A stretch of 64,000 nt of DNA. Origin: Rhodanobacteraceae bacterium. Its GTDB lineage: Bacteria > Pseudomonadota > Gammaproteobacteria > Xanthomonadales > SZUA-5. The stretch spans positions 1 to 64,000 of the forward strand of contig JADKFD010000025.1 in NCBI GenBank assembly GCA_016717705.1, given 5' to 3'. The translations under genes and the position numbers were made by a program. Shown here piece after piece: positions 8,698 to 17,805 of the stretch. Numbering within the stretch: position 1 is the stretch's first letter; every line of letters starts with the position of its first letter. The notes below the pieces were generated by a model. The model worked only from the letters and a program-made list of their open reading frames with translations, searched no databases and was not told where the DNA came from.

Positions 8698-8956
8698 TGG
8701 TATCCGGCGGTCCCGGTCGCGTATCCGGCGGTCCCGGCCGTGTGTCGGGTGGTCCCGGACGTGTATCCGGTGGTCCCGGACGTGTATCCGGTGGTCCTGG
8801 ACGTGTATCCGGTGGTCCCGGACGTGTATCCGGCGGTCCTGGCCGCGTATCGGGCGGTCCCGGCCGTGTGTCGGGTGGTCCTGGACGTGTATCGGGCGGT
8901 CCAGGACGTGTATCCGGCGGTCCCGGCCGTGTTCCCGCTGGGTCGTTGGCAGTCAT
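8693..8956 (-). CDS. small repeat protein: MTANDPAG followed by eleven TRPGPPD heptads
   Basis: The 87-residue product is eight unique residues followed by eleven perfect TRPGPPD heptads and a final Thr-Arg. Support for translation comes from a strong GGGAGGGG Shine-Dalgarno four to five bases before the ATG at 8956, and from synonymous third-base variation among copies (GGT/GGC, CGG/CGA) with no amino-acid change. The heptad has two prolines flanking a Gly-Pro step and should form an extended polyproline-type chain with a regular Arg+/Asp- pattern. The gene is co-directional with the second caspase, 150 bp upstream of its start. Its function is unknown. The opposite strand is also open across the repeat (SGGPGRV heptads) but lacks a comparable ribosome-binding site. 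Confidence 0.6.
   Translation of the reverse strand: MTANDPAGTRPGPPDTRPGPPDTRPGPPDTRPGPPDTRPGPPDTRPGPPDTRPGPPDTRPGPPDTRPGPPDTRPGPPDTRPGPPDTR
8696..8932. repeat. 21-bp tandem repeat, about 11.3 copies
   Basis: Eleven 21-bp units, plus-strand consensus CGTGTATCCGGYGGTCCCGGA, lie head to tail without spacers. Copies differ almost only at positions silent in the minus-strand heptad frame. The array is the body of the TRPGPPD gene, not a CRISPR or a centromere-like site. Confidence 0.95.
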
Positions 8957-9089
8957 GTTCCCCTCCCGTCTGTGAGCCCCGTCACGGAACGCTAGCACAT
9001 GGCGCCGACGCCCGGTATGTGCATAAAATCAAGGCTGAAGCAGGGGTCGGCGCAGTGCCGTACTGAGAGTGAGGAGATTCACTGTAGAC

Positions 9090-11090
9090 GTGCCACGCCT
9101 CATTCAGACCTTCATGGCCGAGATTCGCCGACGGCGGGTGCTCAACGCTCTCGCCATCTACGCGGTCACCGCGTGGGTGGTGCTGCAGATCGCCGAGGTC
9201 ACCTTTGAACCGCTGGGATTCCCGGCCGGCGCCATGCGCGCCTTGATCATCGCCGCGCTGGCGGGATTTCCTGCGGTATTCCTGCTGACCTGGTTGATCG
9301 AAATCGGCCCCAAGGGCCTGATGTTCGATCTGCCGCTGTGGCCCACCGAGGACGGTGCGGCGCGCACGCGGCGCTCGGATCTGCTGCTGTTCGCGACCGT
9401 GTTCCTGTTGCTGGCCTTCGGCATCTACTCGGCCGTGGCCATGCTCGAACGGGACCGGTTTCCGGAGCAGGCCGCCGCTGCGCCACGTGGCAGCGGCAAC
9501 TCGATCGCCGTGCTGGCATTCGACAATTTCGACGGCCAGGCACAGACCGATTACTTCGCCAGCGGACTGGCGGAGGAGATCCTCAATCTGCTCGCCGGCA
9601 TCCCGGAAATGAACGTCGCCGCACGAACCTCATCGTTCCAGTTCCGTGGCGAGCGCGTCGATGTGCGCGAGGTGGCCAGGACACTGGGCGTCAGCCACGT
9701 GCTCGAAGGTAGTGTGCGCATCGACGGCGCACGCATCCGCGCCACCGTGCAATTGATCAATGGCAGCAATGGCTACAACGAGTGGTCCAAGGCCTTCGAT
9801 CGCGATCTGGCCGATGTGTTCGCGATCCAGCGGGAAATCGCCAACGCCGTGGTGACCGAACTGAAGCTGGCGCTGTCGCTCGACTCCAAGCAACAACTGC
9901 AGACCGAGCAGACTGAAAACGTCGATGCCTACCTGCTCTATCTGCAGGCCAGGGACAAGCTGCTGAGCTCGCCGGAAGAGAGCGTCGCCATGGAGGCGGG
10001 CAAGCTGTTCGCACAGGCGCTGCAAATCGATCCGGATTTCTCGCGTGCGCACGCCGGCTTGTGCGAGGTCAGTCTGCACCTGTACCAACTCAGCAGCGAC
10101 ACCCGTGAATTCAACAAGGCCGAGGCGGCGTGCAACGAGGCGGCAAAGCGCGACCCTGGACGCAACAGCGAGATCTATCTGGCACTGGCGCGTCTTTATC
10201 GCTTCCGCGGCTGGAACGAACGCGCCGAGGAACAAGTGCAAAAAGCCATAGCGCTGGCACCCGAGGCGGCCGACGCGCATATCGAACTCGGCGAAATCCG
10301 CATGGCGCAGTCGCGCGCGGCGGAAGCCGAGGTCAGCTTCCGCCGCGCCGTGGCGCTGAAGGGCAATTACTGGAAAGCCCATGAGGCGCTGGGCAACTTC
10401 TACGCCCGCAGCGAGCGCTACCAGGACTCGGTCAACGCCTACGCCGAGGTGATCCGACTGGCGCCCGACATGGCTGCGGCGCATGCCGGACAAGGCGCCG
10501 CTTACTGGATGCTCGGCGAAGCCGAAAGCGCCAAGGCCGCCTGGGACCGCTCGCTGGCGCTGAAGCCTTCGCGCCAGGCCTATACCAATATCGGGCTGCG
10601 CTATTACTACGGCGGGCGTTTCGACGAGGCCGCAGCGATGCAGCAGAGCGCGCTGGAGTTCGCGCCGAACGATCATCGCGTATGGGGGCGTCTGGCGGAG
10701 TCGTATCGCTTCGTTCCCGGCAAGGAACGCGAGAGCGGCAACGCCTACCGCCGCGCGGCGGATCTGGCCGAGGAAAAGCTCAAGGTCGACGAGGGCGACT
10801 GGGCGACTCGTGGCCTGCTGGCCCTGTACTACGTGCACAGCGAGCGCGGCGAGCAGGGCCTGCGCATGGCCGATCGCGCCGTCGCCGATTCCAGGCGCAA
10901 TCCCGAAGCGCTCTACTATCAGGGTCTGGCCCGCGTTGAACTGGACAACACCGAGGGCGCCATCGACGCCCTCGAAGAGGCGTTGAAGGGCGACCCGCAA
11001 TATCGGCAGTTTCTGCTGAGCGACCCTGACCTGGTCGCCCTGCGCGAAACCGAGCGTTTCAAGCAGGTGCTCGCAAGCGGCACCCAGTAG
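9090..11090 (+). CDS. membrane-anchored TPR signalling protein with FlgO/TolB-like N-terminal domain
   Basis: About 666 residues. The N-terminus (LIQTFMAEIRRRRVLNALAIY) leads into a helix, followed by two more helices at about residues 50-70 and 97-115. This matches the CadC/adenylate-cyclase-like TPR family that starts with an Arg-rich RRRRV motif. A periplasmic domain follows (SIAVLAFDNF, TDYFASGLAEEILNLLA, ARTSSFQFRG, LGVSHVLEGSVR, DLADVFAIQREIA), of the kind seen in FlgO/TolB-like integral sensors. About seven TPR units then run to the C-terminus. Partners are unknown; such proteins usually relay signals or scaffold complexes at the inner membrane. Start choice is uncertain: GTG 9069, GTG 9090 and ATG 9114 are all in frame, and GAGGAG at 9070-9075 favours a start at or after 9090. 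It is convergent with ybdD/cstA. Confidence 0.85.
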   Translation: MPRLIQTFMAEIRRRRVLNALAIYAVTAWVVLQIAEVTFEPLGFPAGAMRALIIAALAGFPAVFLLTWLIEIGPKGLMFDLPLWPTEDGAARTRRSDLLLFATVFLLLAFGIYSAVAMLERDRFPEQAAAAPRGSGNSIAVLAFDNFDGQAQTDYFASGLAEEILNLLAGIPEMNVAARTSSFQFRGERVDVREVARTLGVSHVLEGSVRIDGARIRATVQLINGSNGYNEWSKAFDRDLADVFAIQREIANAVVTELKLALSLDSKQQLQTEQTENVDAYLLYLQARDKLLSSPEESVAMEAGKLFAQALQIDPDFSRAHAGLCEVSLHLYQLSSDTREFNKAEAACNEAAKRDPGRNSEIYLALARLYRFRGWNERAEEQVQKAIALAPEAADAHIELGEIRMAQSRAAEAEVSFRRAVALKGNYWKAHEALGNFYARSERYQDSVNAYAEVIRLAPDMAAAHAGQGAAYWMLGEAESAKAAWDRSLALKPSRQAYTNIGLRYYYGGRFDEAAAMQQSALEFAPNDHRVWGRLAESYRFVPGKERESGNAYRRAADLAEEKLKVDEGDWATRGLLALYYVHSERGEQGLRMADRAVADSRRNPEALYYQGLARVELDNTEGAIDALEEALKGDPQYRQFLLSDPDLVALRETERFKQVLASGTQ

Positions 11091-11140
11091 CCCGCATCAA
11101 TCCAGCCTGCCTCCCTCCCAACGTGGAGACAGGCAGACGA

Positions 11141-11353
11141 CTAGCAACAACGCCCGCCAGCACCCCGGTAACGCGCCTCCTGGCGCTCGCGGAAGAACTG
11201 CTCGTAGCTCGGCAGCGGGCGCTCGGGGTGGTGCTCGCGCAGGTGCGCGAGGTAGGTCTGGTAGTCCGGCACGCCGATGACGCGACGGGCCAGTTGCACG
11301 CTGTAGCGCCAGGCGCGACTCAATCGTTGCCGCAAGGCCAGCGACGGGTTCAT
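11141..11353 (-). CDS. YbdD/YjiX family small protein (CstA partner)
   Basis: The 70-residue product has the full family signature: an RRVIGVPDYQTYLAHLREHHP core, PLPSYEQFFRERQEARY, and the terminal Gly-Gly-Arg-Cys-Cys. YbdD/YjiX proteins are found beside CstA or BtsT pyruvate/peptide transporters and are thought to act with them. The ATG at 11353 overlaps the cstA stop by four bases (ATGA), so translation should be coupled. The frame is open further upstream inside cstA, but those residues lack homology. Confidence 0.9.
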   Translation of the reverse strand: MNPSLALRQRLSRAWRYSVQLARRVIGVPDYQTYLAHLREHHPERPLPSYEQFFRERQEARYRGAGGRCC

Positions 11354-13403
11354 GCCGGCAGTGCCATGGCGGGAGTTTCCTGCGCCGTCGGCAGCGGCGC
11401 CCGGTGCGCCCTCCATGCCGCGCGCAGCCCGAAGCCGATCATGGCGACCACCAGCGACATGAACATCAGCGTCAGGGTCGCATTCACCGTGTCGTTGACC
11501 ACGATGCGCTGCATGTCGATCGGGTTCTGCGCCGGCGCCAGCAACAGGCCTTCATGGAGCGCGGCGCGGTATTTTTCGGCATGCGCCAGGAATCCGACGC
11601 GCACGTCATCGCTGAAGACCTTCAGATAACCGGCGCTGAGCGTGCAGATCACCAGCCAGACCATCGGCAGCAGCGGCACCCACACGTAGCGCGTGCGCTT
11701 CATCTTGATCAGGCAGACGGTGGCCAGCGTCAGCGCGATCGCCGCCAGCATCTGGTTGGCGATGCCGAACAATGGCCACAAGGTGTTGATGCCACCGAGT
11801 GGATCGACCACGCCCTGGTAGAGGAAATAGCCCCAGGCACCGACGCAGAGCGCGGTGGCGATCAGGTTGGCGCCCCAGGATTCGGTGTGCTTGAGCGGCG
11901 CGTATGCGAGCCCGGCCAGTTCCTGGATCATGAAGCGGCCGACGCGCGTGCCGGCATCCACCGTGGTCAGGATGAACAGGGCCTCGAACAGGATCGCGTA
12001 GTGGTACCAGAAGGCCATCATGCCTTCACCGGCGACCAGACCGTGCAGGATCTGCGCCATGCCGACCGCCAGCGTCGGCGCACCGCCGGCGCGCGACAAG
12101 AGCGTGCTCTCGCCGATCTCGTTGGCGGTCTGGGTGAGCATCTCCGGCGTGATCAAAAAGCCCCACTGGCTGATCGCCTGCGCTGCCGACTCGACGTTGT
12201 TGCCGATCAGTGCCGCCGGTGAGTTCATCGCGAAGTAGATGCCCGGTTCGAGCACGCAGGCGGCGATCAGCGCCATGATCGCGACAAAGCCCTCCATCAG
12301 CATCGCGCCGTAACCGACCAGGCGCGCGTCGCCCTCATTGGCCAGCAATTTCGGCGTGGTACCGGACGAGATCAGCGAATGCCAGCCGGACACCGCACCG
12401 CAGGCGATGGTGATGAACAGGAAGGGGAACAACGCACCGGCGAACACCGGGCCGCTGCCGTCGATGAAGCGGGTCAGCGCCGGCATCTTCAGCTCCGGCG
12501 CGGCGAACACGATGCCGATCGCCAGCAGCAGCACGGTGCCGATCTTGAGGAAGGTGCTCAGATAATCGCGCGGCGCCAGCAGCAGCCATACCGGCACCAC
12601 CGCGGCGCAGAAGCCGTAGCCGATCAGCATCCACGCCAGGGCCTTGCCGTCGTAGGTGAACAGCGGCCCCCAGGCCGGATCGGCAGCGACCTTGCCGCCC
12701 AGCCAGATCGACAACAGCAGCAGGACCAGGCCGATGATCGACACCTCGAGCACCCGTGCCGGACGCAGGTAGCGCAGGTACAGGCCCATGAACAGCGCGA
12801 TCGGGATGGTCATCGCCACCGTGAAAGTGCCCCACGGACTGATCGCCAGCGCCTTGACCACCACCAGCGCGAGCACCGCGAGAATGATCATCATGATCAT
12901 CAGGATGCCAATCATCGCGGTGACGCCGGCCGCGGGCCCGAGCTCGGCGCGGATCATGTCGCCGAGCGAACGGCCATCGCGGCGCAGCGACAGGAACAGG
13001 ATCATGAAGTCCTGCACCGCGCCGGCGATGATCACGCCGAACAGGATCCACAGCGTGCCCGGCAGGTAGCCCATCTGCGCCGCCAGCACCGGCCCGACCA
13101 GCGGTCCGGCGCCGGCAATCGCCGCGAAATGGTGGCCGAACACCACGCTCCTGGCGGTCGGCACATAGTCGAGGCCGTCGTTGCGGCGCACCGCCGGTGT
13201 CGCGCGGGCCGGATCGAGTCCGAGCACGCTCCTGGCGATGAACAGGCTGTAGAAGCGATAACCGATCAGCAGGACCGCCGTGGCAGCCGTCACCAGCCAG
13301 ATCGCGTTGATCGATTCACCACGCGTGAGCGCAATGGTGCCGAGGCAAAGGCGCCGAGCAGCGCCAGCGCCATCCAGCCGAACTTGCAGAAGATCGATTT
13401 CAT
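11350..13403 (-). CDS. cstA: carbon starvation protein CstA (pyruvate/peptide transporter), one apparent frameshift near the N-terminus
   Basis: CstA is a polytopic inner-membrane transporter induced on carbon limitation; relatives import pyruvate or peptides. The long part of the frame (GTG 13293 to 11350, 647 residues) shows the conserved LIGYRFYSLFIA, DYVPTARSVVFGHHFAAIAGAGP and WHSLISSGTT motifs and about 16 membrane helices. The true N-terminus lies upstream in two frames. MKSIFCKFGWMALALLGAFA starts at ATG 13403, and the expected continuation LGTIALTRGESINAIWLV is in the frame of the main body. Exactly one base is missing near 13345. With it restored the protein is 684 residues, the normal size. 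A pseudogene is possible, but an indel error is more likely given the intact remainder. It is followed by overlapping ybdD and is divergent from the diguanylate cyclase. Confidence 0.9.
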
Positions 13404-13688
13404 CGGTGCGAAGGTCCCGGAAGGTCGCTTGGCGACGCTCGATTGTAGAGCCTTCGAGCGGCGCCGCGCTGCGCCATCAGTCGCGCCATTCGCGCGGCGC
13501 TGATGACCATTGATCACCAATGAAAAGGATGTGCCGACCTGCTCAGGCCATATCCTCCAGAGCACGTGCGGCGGCCCGGTGCAACGATGACATCGGTGAC
13601 CCGGTTGCTGCGGGGCGAGTGCCCGGGGTCGGCGCTGACCATCCGTCGCCGCCCACGCGAAGCTTTCGTCGGGGGGGCGAACGGACGC

Positions 13689-16600
13689 ATGACGGGATGG
13701 GTGGCACACGGTCTTTGCGCGCTGGCGCTGCTCGCTTTCGGCGTCGACCTTGCGGCGGCCGAACCGACGCCGCTTGACGTCGCCGATCAGGGCGCGCCGA
13801 CCTTCACCGTGTTCACCGCCCGCGACGGCCTGTCCGACGAAATCTGGGGCGCCGTCGACGTCGATGCCCGCGGCATTGCCTGGGCGGGTTCGGCTTCGGG
13901 ACTGGCACGCTTCGACGGCTACCGCTGGACGCTGTGGCCGACACCCGATGCGCGCAGTCTGGTACGCGATCTCGAACGCGCTCCGGACGGCAGATTGTGG
14001 GCGATCTTCGAGCGTGAAGGACTGGCGGAACTCGACGGTGACATCTGGCGGCTGCACCCGCAGCCGGCGATGTACATGTACGGGTTCTTGGCTCAATCCG
14101 GTGGCACCGGTCCACGCCAACTGATGGTCGCGCATACCGGGAGGGCCTGGCAGTGGGAAGACGGGCAGTTCCAGCCAGGCCCGATCGACGCCCCGGCGGG
14201 AACCGCGGCCATCCGGATCGCGCGCACGGAAACCCTGTTCGGATCGGCGCGCTTGTGGGTGGCCACCACCGACGGACTCTGGTTCCGCAGCCCCGATCCC
14301 GCGGCAGCGGGCAACTGGCAACGCTTCGACGACCCGCGGCTCAAGGCCTTCAACAGCACCGATCTGCTGCGCACCAGCGACGGCGATAGCGAGGAATTGT
14401 GGGCGCTGAGCTACGGCTCCGGCATCGTGCGCATTCGCAACGACGGCATCCGCGCCTGGCGCGCCGAGGCCGGCGAACTGCCGACCGAAGCGATCTATGC
14501 CGCGCGTGCCACCCACACCGCGGATGGCGAGCGCCTGTTGTGGATAGCCAGCCGCGCCGGGCTGCTGCTGTTGCGCGGTGACCAGTTTCGCGCCTTCGAC
14601 CGCCGCCATGGACTGCCTTCCGATGCGGTGCGCGCGCTTGAAGTCCAGCGCAATGTCGATGGCGTCGACTTGCTGTGGCTGGCGACCGAGGGCGGCATCG
14701 TGCGCGCGACGCTCGGCCACAACCAGTGGCAGACGGTGTCGCTGCTGGGCGCGCGTGAGAACGGCATCTTCGGCCTGTTGCTGGAACCGGATGGTCGCGG
14801 CGGCGAGCGCCTGTGGGTGGGCACGGCCAAGGAGGGGCTGAACCTGCTGCAAGGTGGGACCTGGCACCAGTTCTCCCGCGCCAATGGTGAGTTGCCGCTC
14901 GACAGCGTGCGCAAGATCGTGCGCCTGCCGGGCCCGGACGGCAATCCGTGGCGACTGGTGAGCGTATTCGGCGGCCTGTACCAGATCGACGACCCCGTGC
15001 GTTTCACAGCGATTGCCGCCCCCTGGGACGGCGTCGGCGACGATACCGCCAACAGCATCATCGCGCGCCAACTGGACGGCGTCTGGGAGCACTGGTTCGG
15101 CAGCATGCGCTCGGGCATCCATCGGCTGCGTCAGGGCAAATGGACGCAGTTTGTCGCCGACGGCGCACCCCTGCCGTGGACGGTCATGAGTCTGGCCGAA
15201 CAACTCGACGCCGATGGTCGTTCCTGGCTGTGGGCAGCCAGCAGCAAGGGCCTGGCACGCTTCGACGGCGAGCGCTGGACGCTTCTGCCAGAGTCAGCTG
15301 ACCTGCCCGCCGACGGCTACCGCTTCGTCAACCTGATTGCCGATGGCGAGCGCAGCGTGCTGTGGGTCGGCAGCAATCGCCATGGCCTGATGCGGCTGGA
15401 TGTCAGCGATCCGCTGCAGCCGCGCGTGCTCGACGCCGGCGGCGTGCCGTCGCCGCCCGACCCGACCATCTACTCGGTCCTGCCCGACCGCGATGGTCGT
15501 ATCTACGTCTGCACCAACAACGGCGTGCAGCAACTGACGCCGACCGGCGCCGGCAGCTACAGCGAGCGCGTGTTTCGTCGTCGCGACGGCCTGGTGCACG
15601 ACGAATGCAATACCAATTCGCAATTCATCGATGCGCAGCAGCGCTACTGGGTGGGCACGCTGGGAGGATTGAGTGTCTTCGATCCGCGTATCGAGACGCC
15701 CGACAACCGCGCGCGTGCAAAACCGATCTACCTGACCGAAGTGATGGTCAACGGGCAGCGCCAGACGCTGGACCCGGGCGAGCCGCTGCTGCTGCCGGCG
15801 GGTACGCGCGAATTTGGCTTTGGCTATGCGCTGCTGGCCGGGCAGCGCGAACGCGAGTCGGTCTATCGCAGCCAGCTCATCGGCTATGACCCCGAGCCTA
15901 CGCCGTGGACCGACGAGCACCGCCGCAATTTCACCGGTCTGCCACCCGGCAAGTACCGATTGCAGGTTGCGGCGCGCGACTATGCCGGGACGCCGAGCGC
16001 AGCCGAGCTGCTGACCATCGAGATCCTGCCCTACTGGTGGCAGCGCCCGCTGCTGCAGACGCTGCTGGTGCTCAGCGGCCTGCTCGCCCTGATGACCTGC
16101 GTCATGATCTACAACCGCGGCTTGCGCGCACGCCAGCGCCGGCTCAAGCGCGAGGTCGCAGCGCGCACCGCTGAACTGGACGCGGCCAACCAGCGCCTCA
16201 CCGAACTCTCCTACCAGGATCCGCTGACCGGCGTTGCCAATCGTCGGCGCCTGATGGAAGCGCTCGACGCCGCCACCCTGCGTGCGCACGAGCGTCAACT
16301 GCCGATCGGCCTGATCGTCATCGACGTCGACCACTTCAAGGATTACAACGACCGCCACGGCCATCTCGCCGGCGATGCCGCATTGCGTGCCGTCGCCCAG
16401 GCGCTGCAGAGCGCGATGCGCCCGCAGGATCTGGTGGCGCGTTATGGCGGTGAGGAGTTCGCCTGTCTGATGGTCGATGCCGATCGCGAGACCACGCTGC
16501 GCGTCGCCGAGCGCATGCGCGCGCTGGTCGAGGCCTTGCCGCCACGCACGCTCGGCAACGACGACTACTCGGTCACGCTCAGCGGCGGTGCGCTCAATGC

Positions 16601-16706
16601 CATCCCGCAATCCGGCGAGCTGGCATCCGACCTGTTGCGTCGCGCCGATGCCGCGCTGTACGCGGCCAAGCGCGCCGGGCGCAACCGGGTGCTGGCGGCG
16701 GACTGA
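13689..16706 (+). CDS. two-component-type beta-propeller sensor diguanylate cyclase (GGDEF)
   Basis: The 1,005-residue product begins with a signal-peptide-like helix ending near LAAAEPT. A long periplasmic region of Reg_prop blades follows (repeated D-x-x-G-x-x-W-x-x-T/S and GLARFDGxRWT patterns), then a Y_Y_Y-type beta-sandwich (about residues 690-770). Next come one membrane helix (about 785-805), a short coiled coil (RQRRLKREVAARTAELDAAN) and a C-terminal GGDEF domain. The active-site loop reads GGEEF (920-924) and an inhibitory-site RPQD lies five residues upstream. It should therefore make cyclic di-GMP from two GTP and be product-inhibited. The propeller probably senses a periplasmic ligand, as in hybrid sensors for glycans; the ligand is unknown. 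The ATG at 13689 is preferred over upstream in-frame ATGs because it places the signal peptide at the N-terminus. Confidence 0.93.
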   Translation: MTGWVAHGLCALALLAFGVDLAAAEPTPLDVADQGAPTFTVFTARDGLSDEIWGAVDVDARGIAWAGSASGLARFDGYRWTLWPTPDARSLVRDLERAPDGRLWAIFEREGLAELDGDIWRLHPQPAMYMYGFLAQSGGTGPRQLMVAHTGRAWQWEDGQFQPGPIDAPAGTAAIRIARTETLFGSARLWVATTDGLWFRSPDPAAAGNWQRFDDPRLKAFNSTDLLRTSDGDSEELWALSYGSGIVRIRNDGIRAWRAEAGELPTEAIYAARATHTADGERLLWIASRAGLLLLRGDQFRAFDRRHGLPSDAVRALEVQRNVDGVDLLWLATEGGIVRATLGHNQWQTVSLLGARENGIFGLLLEPDGRGGERLWVGTAKEGLNLLQGGTWHQFSRANGELPLDSVRKIVRLPGPDGNPWRLVSVFGGLYQIDDPVRFTAIAAPWDGVGDDTANSIIARQLDGVWEHWFGSMRSGIHRLRQGKWTQFVADGAPLPWTVMSLAEQLDADGRSWLWAASSKGLARFDGERWTLLPESADLPADGYRFVNLIADGERSVLWVGSNRHGLMRLDVSDPLQPRVLDAGGVPSPPDPTIYSVLPDRDGRIYVCTNNGVQQLTPTGAGSYSERVFRRRDGLVHDECNTNSQFIDAQQRYWVGTLGGLSVFDPRIETPDNRARAKPIYLTEVMVNGQRQTLDPGEPLLLPAGTREFGFGYALLAGQRERESVYRSQLIGYDPEPTPWTDEHRRNFTGLPPGKYRLQVAARDYAGTPSAAELLTIEILPYWWQRPLLQTLLVLSGLLALMTCVMIYNRGLRARQRRLKREVAARTAELDAANQRLTELSYQDPLTGVANRRRLMEALDAATLRAHERQLPIGLIVIDVDHFKDYNDRHGHLAGDAALRAVAQALQSAMRPQDLVARYGGEEFACLMVDADRETTLRVAERMRALVEALPPRTLGNDDYSVTLSGGALNAIPQSGELASDLLRRADAALYAAKRAGRNRVLAAD

Positions 16707-16825
16707 ACGCTGTTCCTGCGCGGGCGGGCTCATCCCTGCGGCTTCGCTGAACGCCCAGGCTGCGCTACCAAATGCGGCGGTCCCGATCTAGAGTTCCGCG
16801 CCATGCCGAGCACAAGCGACCACCC

Positions 16826-17752
16826 ATGAATCAGCCCGCCGCCTACCCCATCGGCACTCCCGGCGTTCCCTGGGGGGCAGACGAAGTCGCTCGATGGCAG
16901 TCATGCCAGGTGCGCAAGCGCAGTTACCAGGCCGATGTGCTCAGTGCGATCGATGCGCTGCGAACGCGTTTTGACGTGGTGGAATACGGCCGCATGGAGG
17001 TTGCCGGCGAGCACTACCCGCTGCTGGCGATCAGGTCGCGCGACTGGCACGACACGCTCCCGGTGGTGTTGGTGACTGGCGGCGTGCATGGCTACGAAAC
17101 CAGCGGCGTGCACGGCGCCCTGCGCTTTGCCGACCAGCACCTCGCCGGCTATGCGGGCCGGGCCAACCTGATGGTGGCGCCCTGCGTCAGCCCGTGGGCC
17201 TACGAGACCATCCAGCGCTGGAACCGCGAGGCCGTCGACCCGAATCGCTCCTTCCGTGAGCCCAGTCCAGCGCCGGAATCCGCTGCGCTGATGCGCCTGA
17301 TGGCGCCGCTGCGCGATCGTGTGCTGGTGCATGTCGATCTGCACGAGACCACCGATAGCGACGAATCCGAATTCCGCCCGGCCCTGGCGGCGCGGGATGG
17401 CAAACCCTACCAGCCGGATGCGGTTCCCGACGGCTTCTACGTGGTCGACGACAGCGAGCACCCGCAAGCGGAATTCCAGCAGGCGGTGATCGCCGCGGTG
17501 GCGGCGATCACCCATATCGCGCCGACCGATCACAAGGGCGAGATCATCGGCTCAACGGTGGTCGCGCCCGGCGTCATCCGCTATCCGCTGAAACAGCTCG
17601 GGCTGTGCGCCGGCATGACCGATGCACCGTTCAAGACCACCACCGAGGTCTATCCGGACAGCCCGCGCGCCAGCGCCGAGCAGTGCATCGCGGCGCAGGT
17701 GGCGGCGGCGTGCGCGGCGATCGACTTCGCTCTGGCGCGGTCGCCGGGGTAG
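16826..17752 (+). CDS. M14-family zinc carboxypeptidase
   Basis: The 308-residue product has the M14 layout. Zinc ligands His and Glu occur in GGVHGYETSG (about residue 91), the third ligand in VHVDLHETTD (about 175), and the catalytic Glu in KTTTEVYPDSP near the C-terminus. There is no signal peptide, so it is probably cytoplasmic. Relatives include peptidoglycan-peptide carboxypeptidases and amidases as well as aspartoacylase-like enzymes; the substrate is not decided by these motifs. The ATG at 16826 is used; an in-frame ATG at 16772 adds only a basic non-conserved stretch. It lies 119 bp after the diguanylate cyclase and just before a small secreted-protein gene on the same strand. Confidence 0.82.
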   Translation: MNQPAAYPIGTPGVPWGADEVARWQSCQVRKRSYQADVLSAIDALRTRFDVVEYGRMEVAGEHYPLLAIRSRDWHDTLPVVLVTGGVHGYETSGVHGALRFADQHLAGYAGRANLMVAPCVSPWAYETIQRWNREAVDPNRSFREPSPAPESAALMRLMAPLRDRVLVHVDLHETTDSDESEFRPALAARDGKPYQPDAVPDGFYVVDDSEHPQAEFQQAVIAAVAAITHIAPTDHKGEIIGSTVVAPGVIRYPLKQLGLCAGMTDAPFKTTTEVYPDSPRASAEQCIAAQVAAACAAIDFALARSPG

Positions 17753-17765
17753 GATGTGGTGAGCA
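17749..17765. repeat. partial family A repeat unit
   Basis: The truncated core GTAGGATGTGGTGAGC starts within the stop codon of the M14 peptidase gene. It matches the outer part of the family A element but lacks the inner half. Confidence 0.5.
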
Positions 17766-17805
17766 AGAGCTTCCAAATCGAAATTCGACACTGACGAGCC
17801 AAGCC

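Noticed and set aside
8696..8932. CRISPR-like array of short repeats
   Set aside because: Units are contiguous 21-bp tandem copies without spacers and form a reading frame; no cas genes are near.
13290..15203. Long open frame antisense to the diguanylate cyclase
   Set aside because: Typical GC-rich shadow with Arg/Gly/Gln-rich composition. Only its last 20 or so codons are real, as the frameshifted N-terminus of cstA.
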